Shown here: positions 42,348 to 50,593 of the stretch, piece by piece | How the letters are laid out: each line of letters begins with the position of its first letter | Numbering within the stretch: the first letter of the stretch is position 1 | Assembly: GCA_045534575.1 (NCBI GenBank) | Contig: JAZSJZ010000007.1 | Coordinates: 1 to 64,000 of the forward strand | DNA from: UBA4636 sp045534575 | GTDB taxonomy: Bacteria; Bacillota; Clostridia; Christensenellales; Borkfalkiaceae | Direction: 5' to 3' | Length of the DNA: 64,000 nt | The notes under the pieces: generated by a model | What the model was told of the DNA's origin: nothing | Database searches by the model: none | The model's input: only the letters and a program-made list of their open reading frames with translations | Made by a program: the position numbers and the translations under genes

Positions 42348-42377
42348 TTGCAAAAAACAAGGTTTTTGTTGTATAAT
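42348..42377 (+). promoter_or_regulatory. Promoter of the fba gene
   Basis: TTGCAA (42348-42353), 18 bp, TATAAT (42372-42377), 33 nt before the ATG. Confidence 0.6.
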
Positions 42378-42410
42378 AGCAATAATAATTAGTTTGGAGG
42401 AACAATTTTT

Positions 42411-43358
42411 ATGCCATTAGTAACGTCAACCAAAATGTTCGAACAAGCGTATAAGAACGGTTATGCTATCGGTGCGTTCAACGTAAACAATATGGAAATT
42501 ATCCAAGGTATCGTAAACGCAGGTATTAAGCAAAACGCTCCGCTTATTCTTCAAGTATCAGCAGGCGCAAGAAGGTATGCTAACCCAACCTACCTTCGCC
42601 ACCTCGTTTTAGCAGCATGCGAAGAATCAGGTCTTCCTATCTGCTTGCACTTAGACCACGGCGATAGCTTTGAAATTTGCAAAAGCTGTATTGACAATGG
42701 TTTTACGTCTGTTATGATTGACGCAAGCCACTATTCGCTCAAAGAAAACATTGAAATCACAAAGAAAGTTGTTGAATACGCTCACGACCACGGCGTTGTT
42801 GTTGAAGCAGAACTTGGTAAACTCGAAGGCGTTGAAGACGAAGTTAAGGTTGCAGCCGGCGAAGGCTCTTACACCGACCCTGACGACGTTTACGAATTCA
42901 CCACCAAAACCGGTTGCGATTCGTTAGCAATTTCTATCGGCACAAGCCACGGCGCTTATAAGTTTAAACCAGGCACTAAGCCACAACTTAGATTTGATAT
43001 TTTAGAAGAAGTTTCAAAAAGACTTCCTGGCTTCCCTATCGTATTGCACGGCGCATCTTCAGTTCCACAAGATAAGGTTGCAATCGTAAACAAGTTCGGC
43101 GGAAAAATGCCTGACGCTATCGGTGTTCCAGAAGATATGCTTCGCCAAGCAGCAAGAATGGCTGTTTGCAAAATCAATATCGACTCTGACGTTCGCGTTA
43201 GCATGACCGCTGCTATTCGTCAACACCTTGCAGAACGCCCATCTGACTTTGACCCACGCCAATACTTAACTCCAGCAAGAGCAGCCGTTCAAGAAATGGT
43301 TGAACACAAACTCGTTAACGTTTTAGGTTGCGCTGGCAAAGCAGACGAATGCAGATAA
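42411..43358 (+). CDS. fba: Class II fructose-1,6-bisphosphate aldolase
   Basis: This 315-residue zinc enzyme has the class II signatures: AFNVNNMEI, zinc-ligand motif LHLDHGDSFE, EAELGKLEG, GTSHGAYKF and LHGASSVP. It splits fructose-1,6-bisphosphate in glycolysis. A strong GGAGG site precedes the ATG. Codon use is more GC-rich and regular than in its neighbours, as expected for a highly expressed gene. Confidence 0.96.
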   Translation: MPLVTSTKMFEQAYKNGYAIGAFNVNNMEIIQGIVNAGIKQNAPLILQVSAGARRYANPTYLRHLVLAACEESGLPICLHLDHGDSFEICKSCIDNGFTSVMIDASHYSLKENIEITKKVVEYAHDHGVVVEAELGKLEGVEDEVKVAAGEGSYTDPDDVYEFTTKTGCDSLAISIGTSHGAYKFKPGTKPQLRFDILEEVSKRLPGFPIVLHGASSVPQDKVAIVNKFGGKMPDAIGVPEDMLRQAARMAVCKINIDSDVRVSMTAAIRQHLAERPSDFDPRQYLTPARAAVQEMVEHKLVNVLGCAGKADECR

Positions 43359-43381
43359 TAAACTTTTAAATTAAGCAACAC

Positions 43382-43412
43382 AAAAAAGCATCTCACTTCG
43401 AGATGCTTTTTT
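43382..43412 (+). terminator. Terminator after fba
   Basis: AAAAAGCATCTC pairs with GAGATGCTTTTT around a 5-nt loop, followed by T residues. Confidence 0.9.
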
Positions 43413-43444
43413 CTTTTTGCCCGCTATCTTTGCCTGTTAGGGCT

Positions 43445-43493
43445 TTCTTTATTCTTTATTCTTTATTCTTTATTCTTTATTCTTTATTCTTTA
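43445..43493. repeat. Seven perfect TTCTTTA heptamer repeats
   Basis: Seven tandem copies lie between the fba terminator and the convergent LRR lipoprotein gene. Perfect copies are prone to slippage, so the length may vary among strains. It belongs to the same heptad family as the arrays at 27023, 58123 and 58856. Confidence 0.9.
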
Positions 43494-43514
43494 TTTTTCA
43501 CTCTTACCTATTAC

Positions 43515-45614
43515 TTAATAAATACAAATTCCCCAAACATTAATTGAACTATCACTACCAGCGTAGATAGTTACTTGTTGACCGCCCGAAACGGAAATTG
43601 TGTTGCAACCGATTGATAAGTTAGAGCAAGATAATTCGTTGTTTATTCCGCCCACAACTACAGTGTAAGTAGTAGTGATAACACCAGAAGAACCGCAGGT
43701 GGCATAGATTTCTAAAGTGGTGTAACCTTCTGGAACGACGAAAGAAATGCACTTATCAGTAGCAGAACCGTTCTTACCTAATTGAACGGCGCCAGTGAAA
43801 GTAGTTCCAGCCTTTGAACCGTGATCAACAGTCTTGCCTTTATTAACTGTTCCTTTACCACGGGTAATAGTGAAGATACCATCAACAGCAGTAAATTCAA
43901 TTCCATGTCCTTCTGCATTAGCTAAAGCTGAGAAATCTTTCCATACAGCTCCAACAGATGGAACACTAGGAATACTTGGATTGCTTGGAACTTCTTCCTC
44001 ACCCCAAACAACGGGGCAGTTTGAATAATTCCAAGAAGAACTCCAACCGCTTGGTTTGCTTTTTACCTCGCAATAAATTGTTAAACTACTGCAAAAAGCA
44101 AACGAATAATCACCGATTATAGTTACTTCTTTTCCTATTGTTACACTTGTTAAACTACTACAACCACTGAACGCAAATGCATTAATATATACACCTGTTA
44201 TGGTTACGTTCTTTAGTGAAGATGGAATATAATACTGAACATATTTGGTATCAAAATTATCTAAAAGATAACTCTGCTGTGTTATGTTACCACCAGCATA
44301 TTTTAACGAACCGAAAATATACCCAAACAAAGTTGAATCATTTACTGCTATTTCGTTTCTGCTACCGCCAACAAAAGGTAGCGTTATGCTTTCTAGGCTA
44401 CTGCAACCACTGAACGCGCCTTGACCAATTGTTGTTACGCTATTTGGAATTGTTACGCTCGTTAAACTACTGCAACGATTAAACGCGCTTTCACTTATTT
44501 GCGTTACAGGATAGCCCTCATATTCGCTTGGAATTTCAACTTCAGTTTCATTTCCAATATATTTCGTTACGATTTGCTCCCCGCCAACAAAGTCAAATTC
44601 AAGTTGATATTTCCATTTTGCTGTTAAGGTGACGTTTTCTGTAACAACGAAGCCACTAAACGCCCATTTTTCATCATCAACGAACCAACCATCAAAAACA
44701 TAATCTTTTCTAACTGGCTCAACGGGGCGAGTTATCTTACTGCCGTTTTGCACAATTTGACCTTCAACCTCTGTTCCGCCGTTTGAGTCAAACGTAACTT
44801 CCCAATTTAGAACATTATAATCTTTTAAAATTTTTTCAATTAGTTCAACCTTTGCGTTATACTCAGCGGTTAAATCAGCAATTGCTTTTGCGTTATCGCT
44901 ACCTGCTTTTTCTAACGCTTCAACTTTTGCGTTATACTCGTTAGTTAAGTCCGCAATGGCTTTTGCGTTATCGCTATCAGTTTTTTCCAACGCCTCAACT
45001 TTTGCGTTATACTCGTTAGTTAAGTCCGCAATGGCTTTCGCATTATCACTTTCCGCTTTTTCTAACGCTTCAAGTTTTGCATTGAATTCAGCCATTAAAT
45101 CGTCCATAACTTGTTCGTTATCACTTCCGCCAATCATTACGGTTTGCAACGACGGGCAGTTTGCAAAAACGCTATCACCAATGCTTTCTAAGCCGTTAGA
45201 AATAACAACTTTTTTAAGCGATCTGCAATTATAGAAAGCATAATCGCCTATAGTTTTAACGCTATCACTTATAACAACGCTAACGAGCGAATCACACAAT
45301 TCAAATGCATGCTCGCCAATACTATTTACCGCTATTCCGTCAACCGCAAGCGGTATGATAACTTCGGTTAAATTTTTGTCACACGCGGTAACTTGATACG
45401 TTCCGTCTTGCAAAAGAACGTAAGTTAGCCCGTTTTCAGTTTTAGAAGATTGAGTGTTTGACGACGAATTTTCTTCCACGCTAGAGCTTGAAGAGCCACC
45501 AGCCGAATTTAGAGAATTTTCGTTTGAATTTGACCCGTTGCAAGCGCAAAAAACAACCAGCGAACAGGTTAAAATTATGCTCAAAACTAAAATCTGCCAA
45601 GATTTTCTACTCAT
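43515..45614 (-). CDS. Large surface lipoprotein with LRR, coiled-coil repeats and an InlB-like module
   Basis: This protein of about 699 residues has a signal peptide with lipidated Cys25 (FCAC), a Ser/Asn-rich linker, BspA-type LRRs, three perfect-length 25-residue coiled-coil units (SDNAKAIADLT type), a Listeria-Bacteroides/InlB B-repeat (VTFDSNGGTEVEGQ to LTAKW), more LRRs, and a C-terminal beta domain. The ATG at 45614 follows GGTGG. It has a consensus promoter whose spacer is a palindrome, and it is divergent from an XRE gene, so it is probably repressed under some conditions. Confidence 0.85.
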   Translation of the reverse strand: MSRKSWQILVLSIILTCSLVVFCACNGSNSNENSLNSAGGSSSSSVEENSSSNTQSSKTENGLTYVLLQDGTYQVTACDKNLTEVIIPLAVDGIAVNSIGEHAFELCDSLVSVVISDSVKTIGDYAFYNCRSLKKVVISNGLESIGDSVFANCPSLQTVMIGGSDNEQVMDDLMAEFNAKLEALEKAESDNAKAIADLTNEYNAKVEALEKTDSDNAKAIADLTNEYNAKVEALEKAGSDNAKAIADLTAEYNAKVELIEKILKDYNVLNWEVTFDSNGGTEVEGQIVQNGSKITRPVEPVRKDYVFDGWFVDDEKWAFSGFVVTENVTLTAKWKYQLEFDFVGGEQIVTKYIGNETEVEIPSEYEGYPVTQISESAFNRCSSLTSVTIPNSVTTIGQGAFSGCSSLESITLPFVGGSRNEIAVNDSTLFGYIFGSLKYAGGNITQQSYLLDNFDTKYVQYYIPSSLKNVTITGVYINAFAFSGCSSLTSVTIGKEVTIIGDYSFAFCSSLTIYCEVKSKPSGWSSSWNYSNCPVVWGEEEVPSNPSIPSVPSVGAVWKDFSALANAEGHGIEFTAVDGIFTITRGKGTVNKGKTVDHGSKAGTTFTGAVQLGKNGSATDKCISFVVPEGYTTLEIYATCGSSGVITTTYTVVVGGINNELSCSNLSIGCNTISVSGGQQVTIYAGSDSSINVWGICIY
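44832..45056 (-). repeat. Three 75-bp tandem repeats coding for coiled coil
   Basis: Each unit encodes 25 residues of the type xSDNAKAIADLTNEYNAKVEALEK, preceded by a partial unit. Copies differ at only a few positions, pointing to recent expansion or ongoing recombination. Confidence 0.85.
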
Positions 45615-45665
45615 AAAAAACCACCTTTTTTGCATATTTTTATTGCTTTTCATTACAATAAAAAC

Positions 45666-45709
45666 ATTATATCAAGTCTTATAAGACTTGTCAAGTCGTA
45701 TTAGACTTG
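45666..45709 (-). promoter_or_regulatory. Perfect consensus promoter of the LRR lipoprotein with two XRE-type operators
   Basis: On the minus strand TTGACA (45689-45694), exactly 17 bp, TATAAT (45666-45671). The perfect 18-bp palindrome CAAGTCTTATAAGACTTG (45673-45690) sits in that spacer and clips the -35 box. A second, imperfect copy CAAGTCGTATTAGACTTG (45692-45709) lies 19 bp further, reaching the divergent XRE promoter. Confidence 0.75.
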
Positions 45710-45716
45710 TTTATTA

Positions 45717-45728
45717 TATAATGATTAT
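45717..45728 (+). promoter_or_regulatory. -10 element of XRE gene, probably leaderless
   Basis: TATAAT (45717-45722) lies 6 nt before the ATG at 45729, with no ribosome-binding site. The second operator covers the -35 region, so the regulator probably controls itself. Confidence 0.6.
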
Positions 45729-45929
45729 ATGAAATTTGCAGAAAGATTAAAAGAGCTTCGAGCAGAAAAGAAAATTAGCCAAATGGATTTATCAAAGGCA
45801 ACAAACATAAGTCAATCGGCAATAGCGAAGTGGGAAAAAGAAAAAACCGAGCCAACGGCTTCGGCTTTGATAACGTTGTCAAGATATTTTAATGAGTCTG
45901 TTGATTTTTTATTAGGATTAACCGATTAG
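45729..45929 (+). CDS. XRE-family transcriptional regulator
   Basis: This 66-residue protein is a Cro/cI-type HTH (KISQMDLSKATNISQSAIAKWEKEKTEPT) with the short C-terminal helix SRYFNESVDFLLGL. It is divergent from the large LRR lipoprotein and likely binds the two palindromes between them. Its size and context match the XRE gene at 16909-17109. Confidence 0.9.
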   Translation: MKFAERLKELRAEKKISQMDLSKATNISQSAIAKWEKEKTEPTASALITLSRYFNESVDFLLGLTD

Positions 45930-45973
45930 TTTTGCGTTACTAAAAAGTAACGCTTTTTCTTTCTTTTATTAAA

Positions 45974-46013
45974 AAAAGAGCAAACGCGCAAGTTTTTTGC
46001 GGTTTGCTCTTTT
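45974..46013. terminator. Bidirectional terminator
   Basis: The stem AAAAGAGCAAAC/GTTTGCTCTTTT with an inner GCAA/TTGC pairing has A and T runs on either side, between convergent XRE and cyclophilin genes. Confidence 0.85.
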
Positions 46014-46027
46014 AGTTTTTTTGTTTT

Positions 46028-46930
46028 TTATTTAATTGATTTAATAACTACTTTAGTGTAAGGAATTGTTAAGAAATAGTTAGCGTTATCTTTAAGAGTT
46101 TTTTCAAAATCAGTGAGTTCATCGCCTTGAATTTCAGCACTTTCAGTCATTTCTAAGCCCTTGTAGTAAGTGGTTGTGCCGTCTTCAGTTTTTGCGGTAT
46201 AGAAGAAGTTGCCGTCAGTTGCCTTTTCGTAGTAGTAAGTTCTAACGCCGTCTTCATCGGTGGTAAGAGCCGAGATAGTTCTTAAAATATCAAGGCTAGA
46301 AAGCCCCGTTCTATTAACGATTGAACTAGAATTTGAAGCAGAATCGCTAGAGGCTGGGTTCTTATCAGCATCGTCAACGCATACTGCGCCGAATACGCAA
46401 TATTCGTCAGCATCGAAAGTTGAAACGGTATCAAATGTGATGATAACGGTTGATTTAGCAGTATCGTATTTCTTGTCAGCATCGTTATTAGAAGAATAAT
46501 CACGCTTCATAATAATAGAGCCCGATTGAGAAAGGAACTTATTTCCCGTCCACTTATGCCCGTTCTTCACAAATTCGCCTTTGATAGTTGAACCAGTGTA
46601 GTTACTAGGAACGAACTCGCCGTTTGCATTATAGGTATAGCCACCAAATTCCATCCAACTAGATTGAATATTGCTAATGCAAAGACCATCGTAAAAGCCT
46701 TGTTCGCAAAGCGAAATAAAATGCTCGGTAGTTTTTGGAGCGTAAGTTGTGAAAAGTTTAATATTAACGTCTTTAGTGTCAACCACAGCGCCACTAGCGT
46801 CGCAGAAATCTAAAGTCATGGTCATTCTCTTAACTTCGCTACCGTTTTCAATTTCGGAGCACGCCGTTAGCGTTAAAACCGAAAAGAGCATAACCAACGA
46901 AACGATAAGTGTTATAATTCTTTTTTGCAT
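46028..46930 (-). CDS. Cyclophilin-type peptidyl-prolyl isomerase lipoprotein
   Basis: This 300-residue lipoprotein (lipobox LTAC, Cys24) contains a cyclophilin-like domain: IKLFTTYAPKTTEHFISLCEQGFYDG and, further on, GSIIMKR and FGAVCVDD. Some core residues of the active site are replaced (for example no FHR motif), so isomerase activity is uncertain. It would act outside the membrane, perhaps in folding of surface proteins. GGAGG precedes the ATG. Confidence 0.82.
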   Translation of the reverse strand: MQKRIITLIVSLVMLFSVLTLTACSEIENGSEVKRMTMTLDFCDASGAVVDTKDVNIKLFTTYAPKTTEHFISLCEQGFYDGLCISNIQSSWMEFGGYTYNANGEFVPSNYTGSTIKGEFVKNGHKWTGNKFLSQSGSIIMKRDYSSNNDADKKYDTAKSTVIITFDTVSTFDADEYCVFGAVCVDDADKNPASSDSASNSSSIVNRTGLSSLDILRTISALTTDEDGVRTYYYEKATDGNFFYTAKTEDGTTTYYKGLEMTESAEIQGDELTDFEKTLKDNANYFLTIPYTKVVIKSIK

Positions 46931-47107
46931 TAAAGCCTCCCAAAATTCAAGTCAAGCCCAAATTTATATTGCTTATTTTTTATGTTGCTTAATTTTAAAA
47001 AATTTTCAAAATTGTAAATACTCATATTTACGCTATCTATCATTTTAACTAAATTTGCCCATTCTGTCAACAAAGATAGCGCAAATTTTATATTATTCCC
47101 ACCAAAA

Positions 47108-47135
47108 ACCCAAATTGAAACTTAAAAATTTGAGT
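47108..47135 (-). terminator. Possible terminator after the zinc-ribbon membrane protein
   Basis: ACTCAAATT pairs with AATTTGGGT (one G-U) around a 10-nt loop, followed by a short T run on the minus strand. Confidence 0.5.
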
Positions 47136-47161
47136 TTTTCAATATTGTTTCACCGCTAAGT

Positions 47162-48283
47162 TTAAAAGTTATTAGAAACCCAAAAGATAAATAACGCCAC
47201 TAGCGCCACACCGCCAAGAATAGTTAAAAGCACTTTCCAAGGCGAAACAGGCGTTTTTCCCCAAACTTTTCCCGTGTTGCCGTTCACGTTCAAAACGTAA
47301 TTCTTTTTCTTGAACGGATACGTTAATAGATAAACAGGCACTAAAACGTATTTATAGGTTACGTTGTTGTGGGTAGTGTAAACGTTTATGTAATCAACAA
47401 CGTCGGCGTGGTATTTTTGAACGATAGCCGAGCGAATTGAGCCGTCCATAATCTTCTTGGCTTCCGCCCAGCAAACTTTCACGTCCTTTTCGTAAAGATT
47501 TGCAGTGTAGCCAGCGAGATATTGCTTTTTATAAACGGTTATCGTTTGAAAGTTGAGCGGGAGAAATTTTGAGAACTTGTCTTGATTAAAACTATTGGAA
47601 GCCGAAATCATTAAATCGTCAAAGTTTCGGTTTATCGTTCCGCTAATGTGCCTCCACTCAATATAAGTTTCCGTTCGGCGGTTTTTTCCGCTACCAACTA
47701 CTCTCGTTCGCCTATAACCAACCCGCCCGTGGTAGTTAGATACGGTAAAACTATCAAATGTAAAAACAGGCTCAAAAACGCCTTCTAAGTTGCTCGCTTC
47801 AACATTCTTTTTAAATTTTTTAGGTGCAAAAAACTTACGCTTTGCCCATTTTTTGCAAAGTTCTTCCGCATCGTTTTTGGTAACGGTAAACGGAAAAATT
47901 GCACTCGGCCTAACGCCTACTATCTCGTCGGTTTTTCTAACTTGGCTTGTTCCGCAGTAAGGGCACTTCTTTGCCGCCTCGCTAGCGTCAATCACGACTT
48001 TTGCCCCGCAATTAGCGCACCTAACAACAACGGCGTCAGTCCATAAATCGGCTTTAGCAAACGCCTCTTCAATAGCAATTTCTCTAACGGCGCTATCTTT
48101 TTCAAAATCGAAAACCGAACCGCAGTGTTCGCAAAGTAGCGTTTGAGTTTTAGGGTCGAAAACCATATTCCCGCCACACGCTTCGCATTTAACGAACTTG
48201 CCCTCGTCACGAACGTCTTTAGCGATATCTAAATTTGTATCAATATCGTTTTTTGGCGGAAGATTAAAAACGTCGTCAAACAT
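47162..48283 (-). CDS. Zinc-ribbon membrane protein (YdjL/TFIIB-type ribbon)
   Basis: This 373-residue protein begins with two zinc ribbons (CEACGG...CEHCG and CANCG...CPYCG), followed by a conserved beta-rich domain and a C-terminal membrane helix (about 350-368). Proteins of this kind are often encoded beside SPFH proteins with C-terminal zinc ribbons, as here (48964-50046). The function is unknown; a membrane-stress or trafficking role has been guessed for such pairs. AGAGAG precedes the ATG. Confidence 0.75.
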   Translation of the reverse strand: MFDDVFNLPPKNDIDTNLDIAKDVRDEGKFVKCEACGGNMVFDPKTQTLLCEHCGSVFDFEKDSAVREIAIEEAFAKADLWTDAVVVRCANCGAKVVIDASEAAKKCPYCGTSQVRKTDEIVGVRPSAIFPFTVTKNDAEELCKKWAKRKFFAPKKFKKNVEASNLEGVFEPVFTFDSFTVSNYHGRVGYRRTRVVGSGKNRRTETYIEWRHISGTINRNFDDLMISASNSFNQDKFSKFLPLNFQTITVYKKQYLAGYTANLYEKDVKVCWAEAKKIMDGSIRSAIVQKYHADVVDYINVYTTHNNVTYKYVLVPVYLLTYPFKKKNYVLNVNGNTGKVWGKTPVSPWKVLLTILGGVALVALFIFWVSNNF

Positions 48284-48323
48284 AATAGTCTCTCTTTTAG
48301 TATTTTTGTTTTTTAAAATCGTT

Positions 48324-48353
48324 AGCCGAAAGGTTTGTTTCGACCTTTCGGCT
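48324..48353. terminator. Likely terminator stem-loop
   Basis: AGCCGAAAGGT pairs with ACCTTTCGGCT around an 8-nt loop; T-rich sequence follows on the minus strand after 5 nt. It separates the DUF1858 and zinc-ribbon genes. Confidence 0.55.
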
Positions 48354-48373
48354 AAAAAATTTTACAAAGTTTC

Positions 48374-48565
48374 TTAAAGATTGTTAAGTTCTCTTAAAAT
48401 TTCTTCCAAATCTTCGCCGTGAGCGTTTGTTGCTTGCTCGATAGTTTCGTTGTGTGCAAGCGCGCAGCCTAAGCAGTGCATACCGTGCTTAAATAAAATT
48501 TCAGCAGCGTTTTCGTTGATAGCAAGAAGATCTGCAATTAAAGTGTCCTTAGTGATTTTTTCCAT
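48374..48565 (-). CDS. DUF1858-type protein (ScdA N-terminal-like)
   Basis: This 63-residue protein has the DUF1858 pattern: ITKDTLIADLLAINENAAEILFKHGMHCLGCALAHNETIEQAT begins it. The CxxC (HCLGC) and an internal His may bind a metal or Fe-S species; related domains occur in ScdA/YtfE-type and hybrid-cluster-linked proteins. The ATG at 48565 follows AAAGGAG; a longer in-frame ORF lacks such a site. Confidence 0.85.
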   Translation of the reverse strand: MEKITKDTLIADLLAINENAAEILFKHGMHCLGCALAHNETIEQATNAHGEDLEEILRELNNL

Positions 48566-48617
48566 AATAATTCTCCTTTTAACTTTGATTTTATTATTGT
48601 TTACTTTTTCAAAATTT

Positions 48618-48932
48618 TTACTCGTTTTTTTGGTCAAGTCTATCTTTAAAATTGAAATATTTTACCAAAAACCCTAAAAAGGTAGCCCCAAAAACTAAAC
48701 TAAGCCCGCCTATTATTCCAACAGCAATTAAAAGAGCCGAAATCTTTGTTGCCGATTGCACAATCGCTAAAATAACGGTGGCTGATAACAAAAGCAAAAA
48801 AATTATTAAAAGCGATATTGCAAGCCATTTTAATTTGAATAATCTTCTTGCCAAATTTTTTTCATAATTAAAGTTTTGGTCGTCGTTTGATATTAAATAA
48901 TCAAGATAATCTTTTTTTTGCAAGTTTTTCAT
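48618..48932 (-). CDS. Small two-helix membrane protein
   Basis: This 104-residue protein has a basic N-terminal half and two membrane helices (about 36-58 and 64-88). It starts 31 nt after the SPFH gene ends, and a copy of the dispersed motif fills most of that gap. No Shine-Dalgarno site is evident; the ATAGG in the motif might serve weakly. Probably co-transcribed with the SPFH gene. Confidence 0.65.
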   Translation of the reverse strand: MKNLQKKDYLDYLISNDDQNFNYEKNLARRLFKLKWLAISLLIIFLLLLSATVILAIVQSATKISALLIAVGIIGGLSLVFGATFLGFLVKYFNFKDRLDQKNE

Positions 48933-48963
48933 AAAACAGCAGATAATCGACCTATAGCCTTAT

Positions 48964-50046
48964 TTATGCTAATTTTTCACCGCAACTTGAACAGAACTTT
49001 GCACTAGCGCTAACTTCAGTTCCGCAGTTTGAACAGAACTTCTTAACGGCAAACTTTTCACCGCATTCTGGGCAGAACTTAGCGTTTAATGCAACTTGAG
49101 CCCCGCAAGAAGAACAAGCCTTAGTTCCCACGCTTGACGCTTGTTGAGGTTGTGCTTGAGGTTGTTGCGGTTGTTGTGGTTGTTGTGGTTGCTGTGGCTT
49201 CATAGCCTCGGCAAAAATCGAGCCCATACCAACGCCTGCGCCCATACCAACGCCTGCGCCCATAAACGCACCGCCCATGCCTTCGTTACCAGCAGCAGTT
49301 TTCATCGCTTCAGCGGCTGCAACTTTCATTAAAACGTCAGTCTTATCGCCCAAAATGCCGAGTTTACTTCTTTCGTCAAACGCCTTTTCAACCTCAGTTG
49401 GAACAGACATATTTTCAATGAATAAGTTAGTAAGTTTCAAGCCAAGTTCATTAAACTTATCTTGAATTTTAGCCTTAACAATTTCATTAAATTCCATTGT
49501 GTTTCCAGCAAGGTCAAGCGCCGAGATTTTGCTCTCGCCAATAGCGTCGCTAAGTGCGGAAACAAGCATTGTTTTAGCGTAGTCTTGAATATCGGTAGTT
49601 TTGAAAGTTGAGTTGGTGCTGAAAAGTTCTTTTAAGAAGGTAACAGGGTCGTCAACCTTAAAAGCAAAAGCGCCAAACCCGCGAACTCTAATTGCGCCAA
49701 ACTCAGGGTCGCGCATTAAAATTGGGTTTTGCGTGCCCCACTTAATATTAGTAAATTGCTTAGTGTTTACGAAGAAAACGTCTAACGTGATTGGCGTTTC
49801 AAAAGCGTATTGCCAAGAAGCAAGTTTAGTTAAAATTGGCAAAATATCAGTTTTAAGTTCGTAAAAACCGGGTTCGAAAACGTCAGCAATTTTGCCCTTA
49901 TGCACGAATAGAGCCACTTGCGATTCCGTAACCGTCAACGTGCTTTTATTGTTAATTTCTCTTCCGCCGTTTTTGAACGGATATTTATAAACTAAAGTAT
50001 TTTTACTCTCGTCAGCCCATTTTATATTGGTTCTAAACAATGCCAT
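48964..50046 (-). CDS. SPFH-domain protein with C-terminal zinc ribbons (YdjI-like)
   Basis: This 360-residue protein has an SPFH/Band-7-like virion-core-type domain (about 20-250), a Gly/Met-rich and Pro/Gln-rich linker with a repeated GAGVGMG and PQQPQQ, and two C-terminal zinc ribbons (CSSCG..CPECG and CSNCG..CSSCG). Bacillus YdjI shows this plan and acts with PspA-type membrane proteins. A YdjL-like ribbon protein is encoded downstream. GGAGGG precedes the ATG. Confidence 0.87.
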   Translation of the reverse strand: MALFRTNIKWADESKNTLVYKYPFKNGGREINNKSTLTVTESQVALFVHKGKIADVFEPGFYELKTDILPILTKLASWQYAFETPITLDVFFVNTKQFTNIKWGTQNPILMRDPEFGAIRVRGFGAFAFKVDDPVTFLKELFSTNSTFKTTDIQDYAKTMLVSALSDAIGESKISALDLAGNTMEFNEIVKAKIQDKFNELGLKLTNLFIENMSVPTEVEKAFDERSKLGILGDKTDVLMKVAAAEAMKTAAGNEGMGGAFMGAGVGMGAGVGMGSIFAEAMKPQQPQQPQQPQQPQAQPQQASSVGTKACSSCGAQVALNAKFCPECGEKFAVKKFCSNCGTEVSASAKFCSSCGEKLA

Positions 50047-50192
50047 AATTCCCTCCGTTTGCTAAAAAAGCAAATATCTTGTTGAAATATATATGATTAT
50101 ATCATATATTTTTTCCTATTTCAATATTTTAATATAATTTTTCAAAATTTATCTTCTTTAGCCTAAAGCATAATAAAATATATTTTTTAAGC

Positions 50193-50225
50193 GCAAAAAA
50201 CAATCGCCGTGAAATTCACGGCGAT
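50193..50225 (-). terminator. Terminator after the Cys-rich small protein gene
   Basis: ATCGCCGTG pairs with CACGGCGAT around a 5-nt loop and is followed by TGTTTTTT on the minus strand. Confidence 0.85.
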
Positions 50226-50229
50226 ATTT

Positions 50230-50472
50230 TTATCGTTTGCAACCATAATATCTTTTGTAAACACAATTATCGTGCTTATCGAAACACGTTTTATCATGCT
50301 TTTTCTCGTGGCAGTTGAAGTCTTTATCGTAATCTAAGCCACATTGTTTTTTGTGCTCTTGGCAGTCGCAATCTTTATCATAGTCGCAACCGCAAGGTTT
50401 TTTCTTATTTTTGCATAAGCAGTAAGCAGCAGCGCCTACGGCAATAAGCAAAACGAGATTTTCGTTTTTCAT
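50230..50472 (-). CDS. Small membrane-anchored Cys/Asp/Lys-rich protein
   Basis: This 80-residue protein has one short N-terminal hydrophobic helix (about 5-18) and a hydrophilic part with 11 Cys and several His. It contains an internal repeat of the type CGxDYDKDxxCxExKK. It could bind metal or cross-link, as small spore-coat or metallothionein-like proteins do, but I recognise no family. The ATG at 50472 follows GAGG. It has its own terminator. Confidence 0.65.
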   Translation of the reverse strand: MKNENLVLLIAVGAAAYCLCKNKKKPCGCDYDKDCDCQEHKKQCGLDYDKDFNCHEKKHDKTCFDKHDNCVYKRYYGCKR

Positions 50473-50593
50473 TTTAATTTCCTCTTTCGCTTCACTATAT
50501 TTTACGCAAAGCAATAAAATTTTGACAAAAAAATAAACAAATCACCACAAGAAATCGTAGCAATTTGCCTATTTAACGGGCTTATAGCCCCAC

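Larger units (their letters stand above)
42031..42410. other. 380-bp regulatory interval between TM1266-like and fba operons
   Basis: It holds, from left, the attenuator and 166-nt leader of the minus-strand operon, its promoter, two 16-bp direct repeats, and the fba promoter. No ORF with a ribosome-binding site is present. Confidence 0.7.

Noticed and set aside
43445..43493. Tandem repeat as a CRISPR array
   Set aside because: Units are 7 bp with no spacers and there are no cas genes.
49141..49332. Leu/Trp-rich plus-strand ORF
   Set aside because: Antisense of the Pro/Gln-rich linker in the SPFH gene; no start signals.
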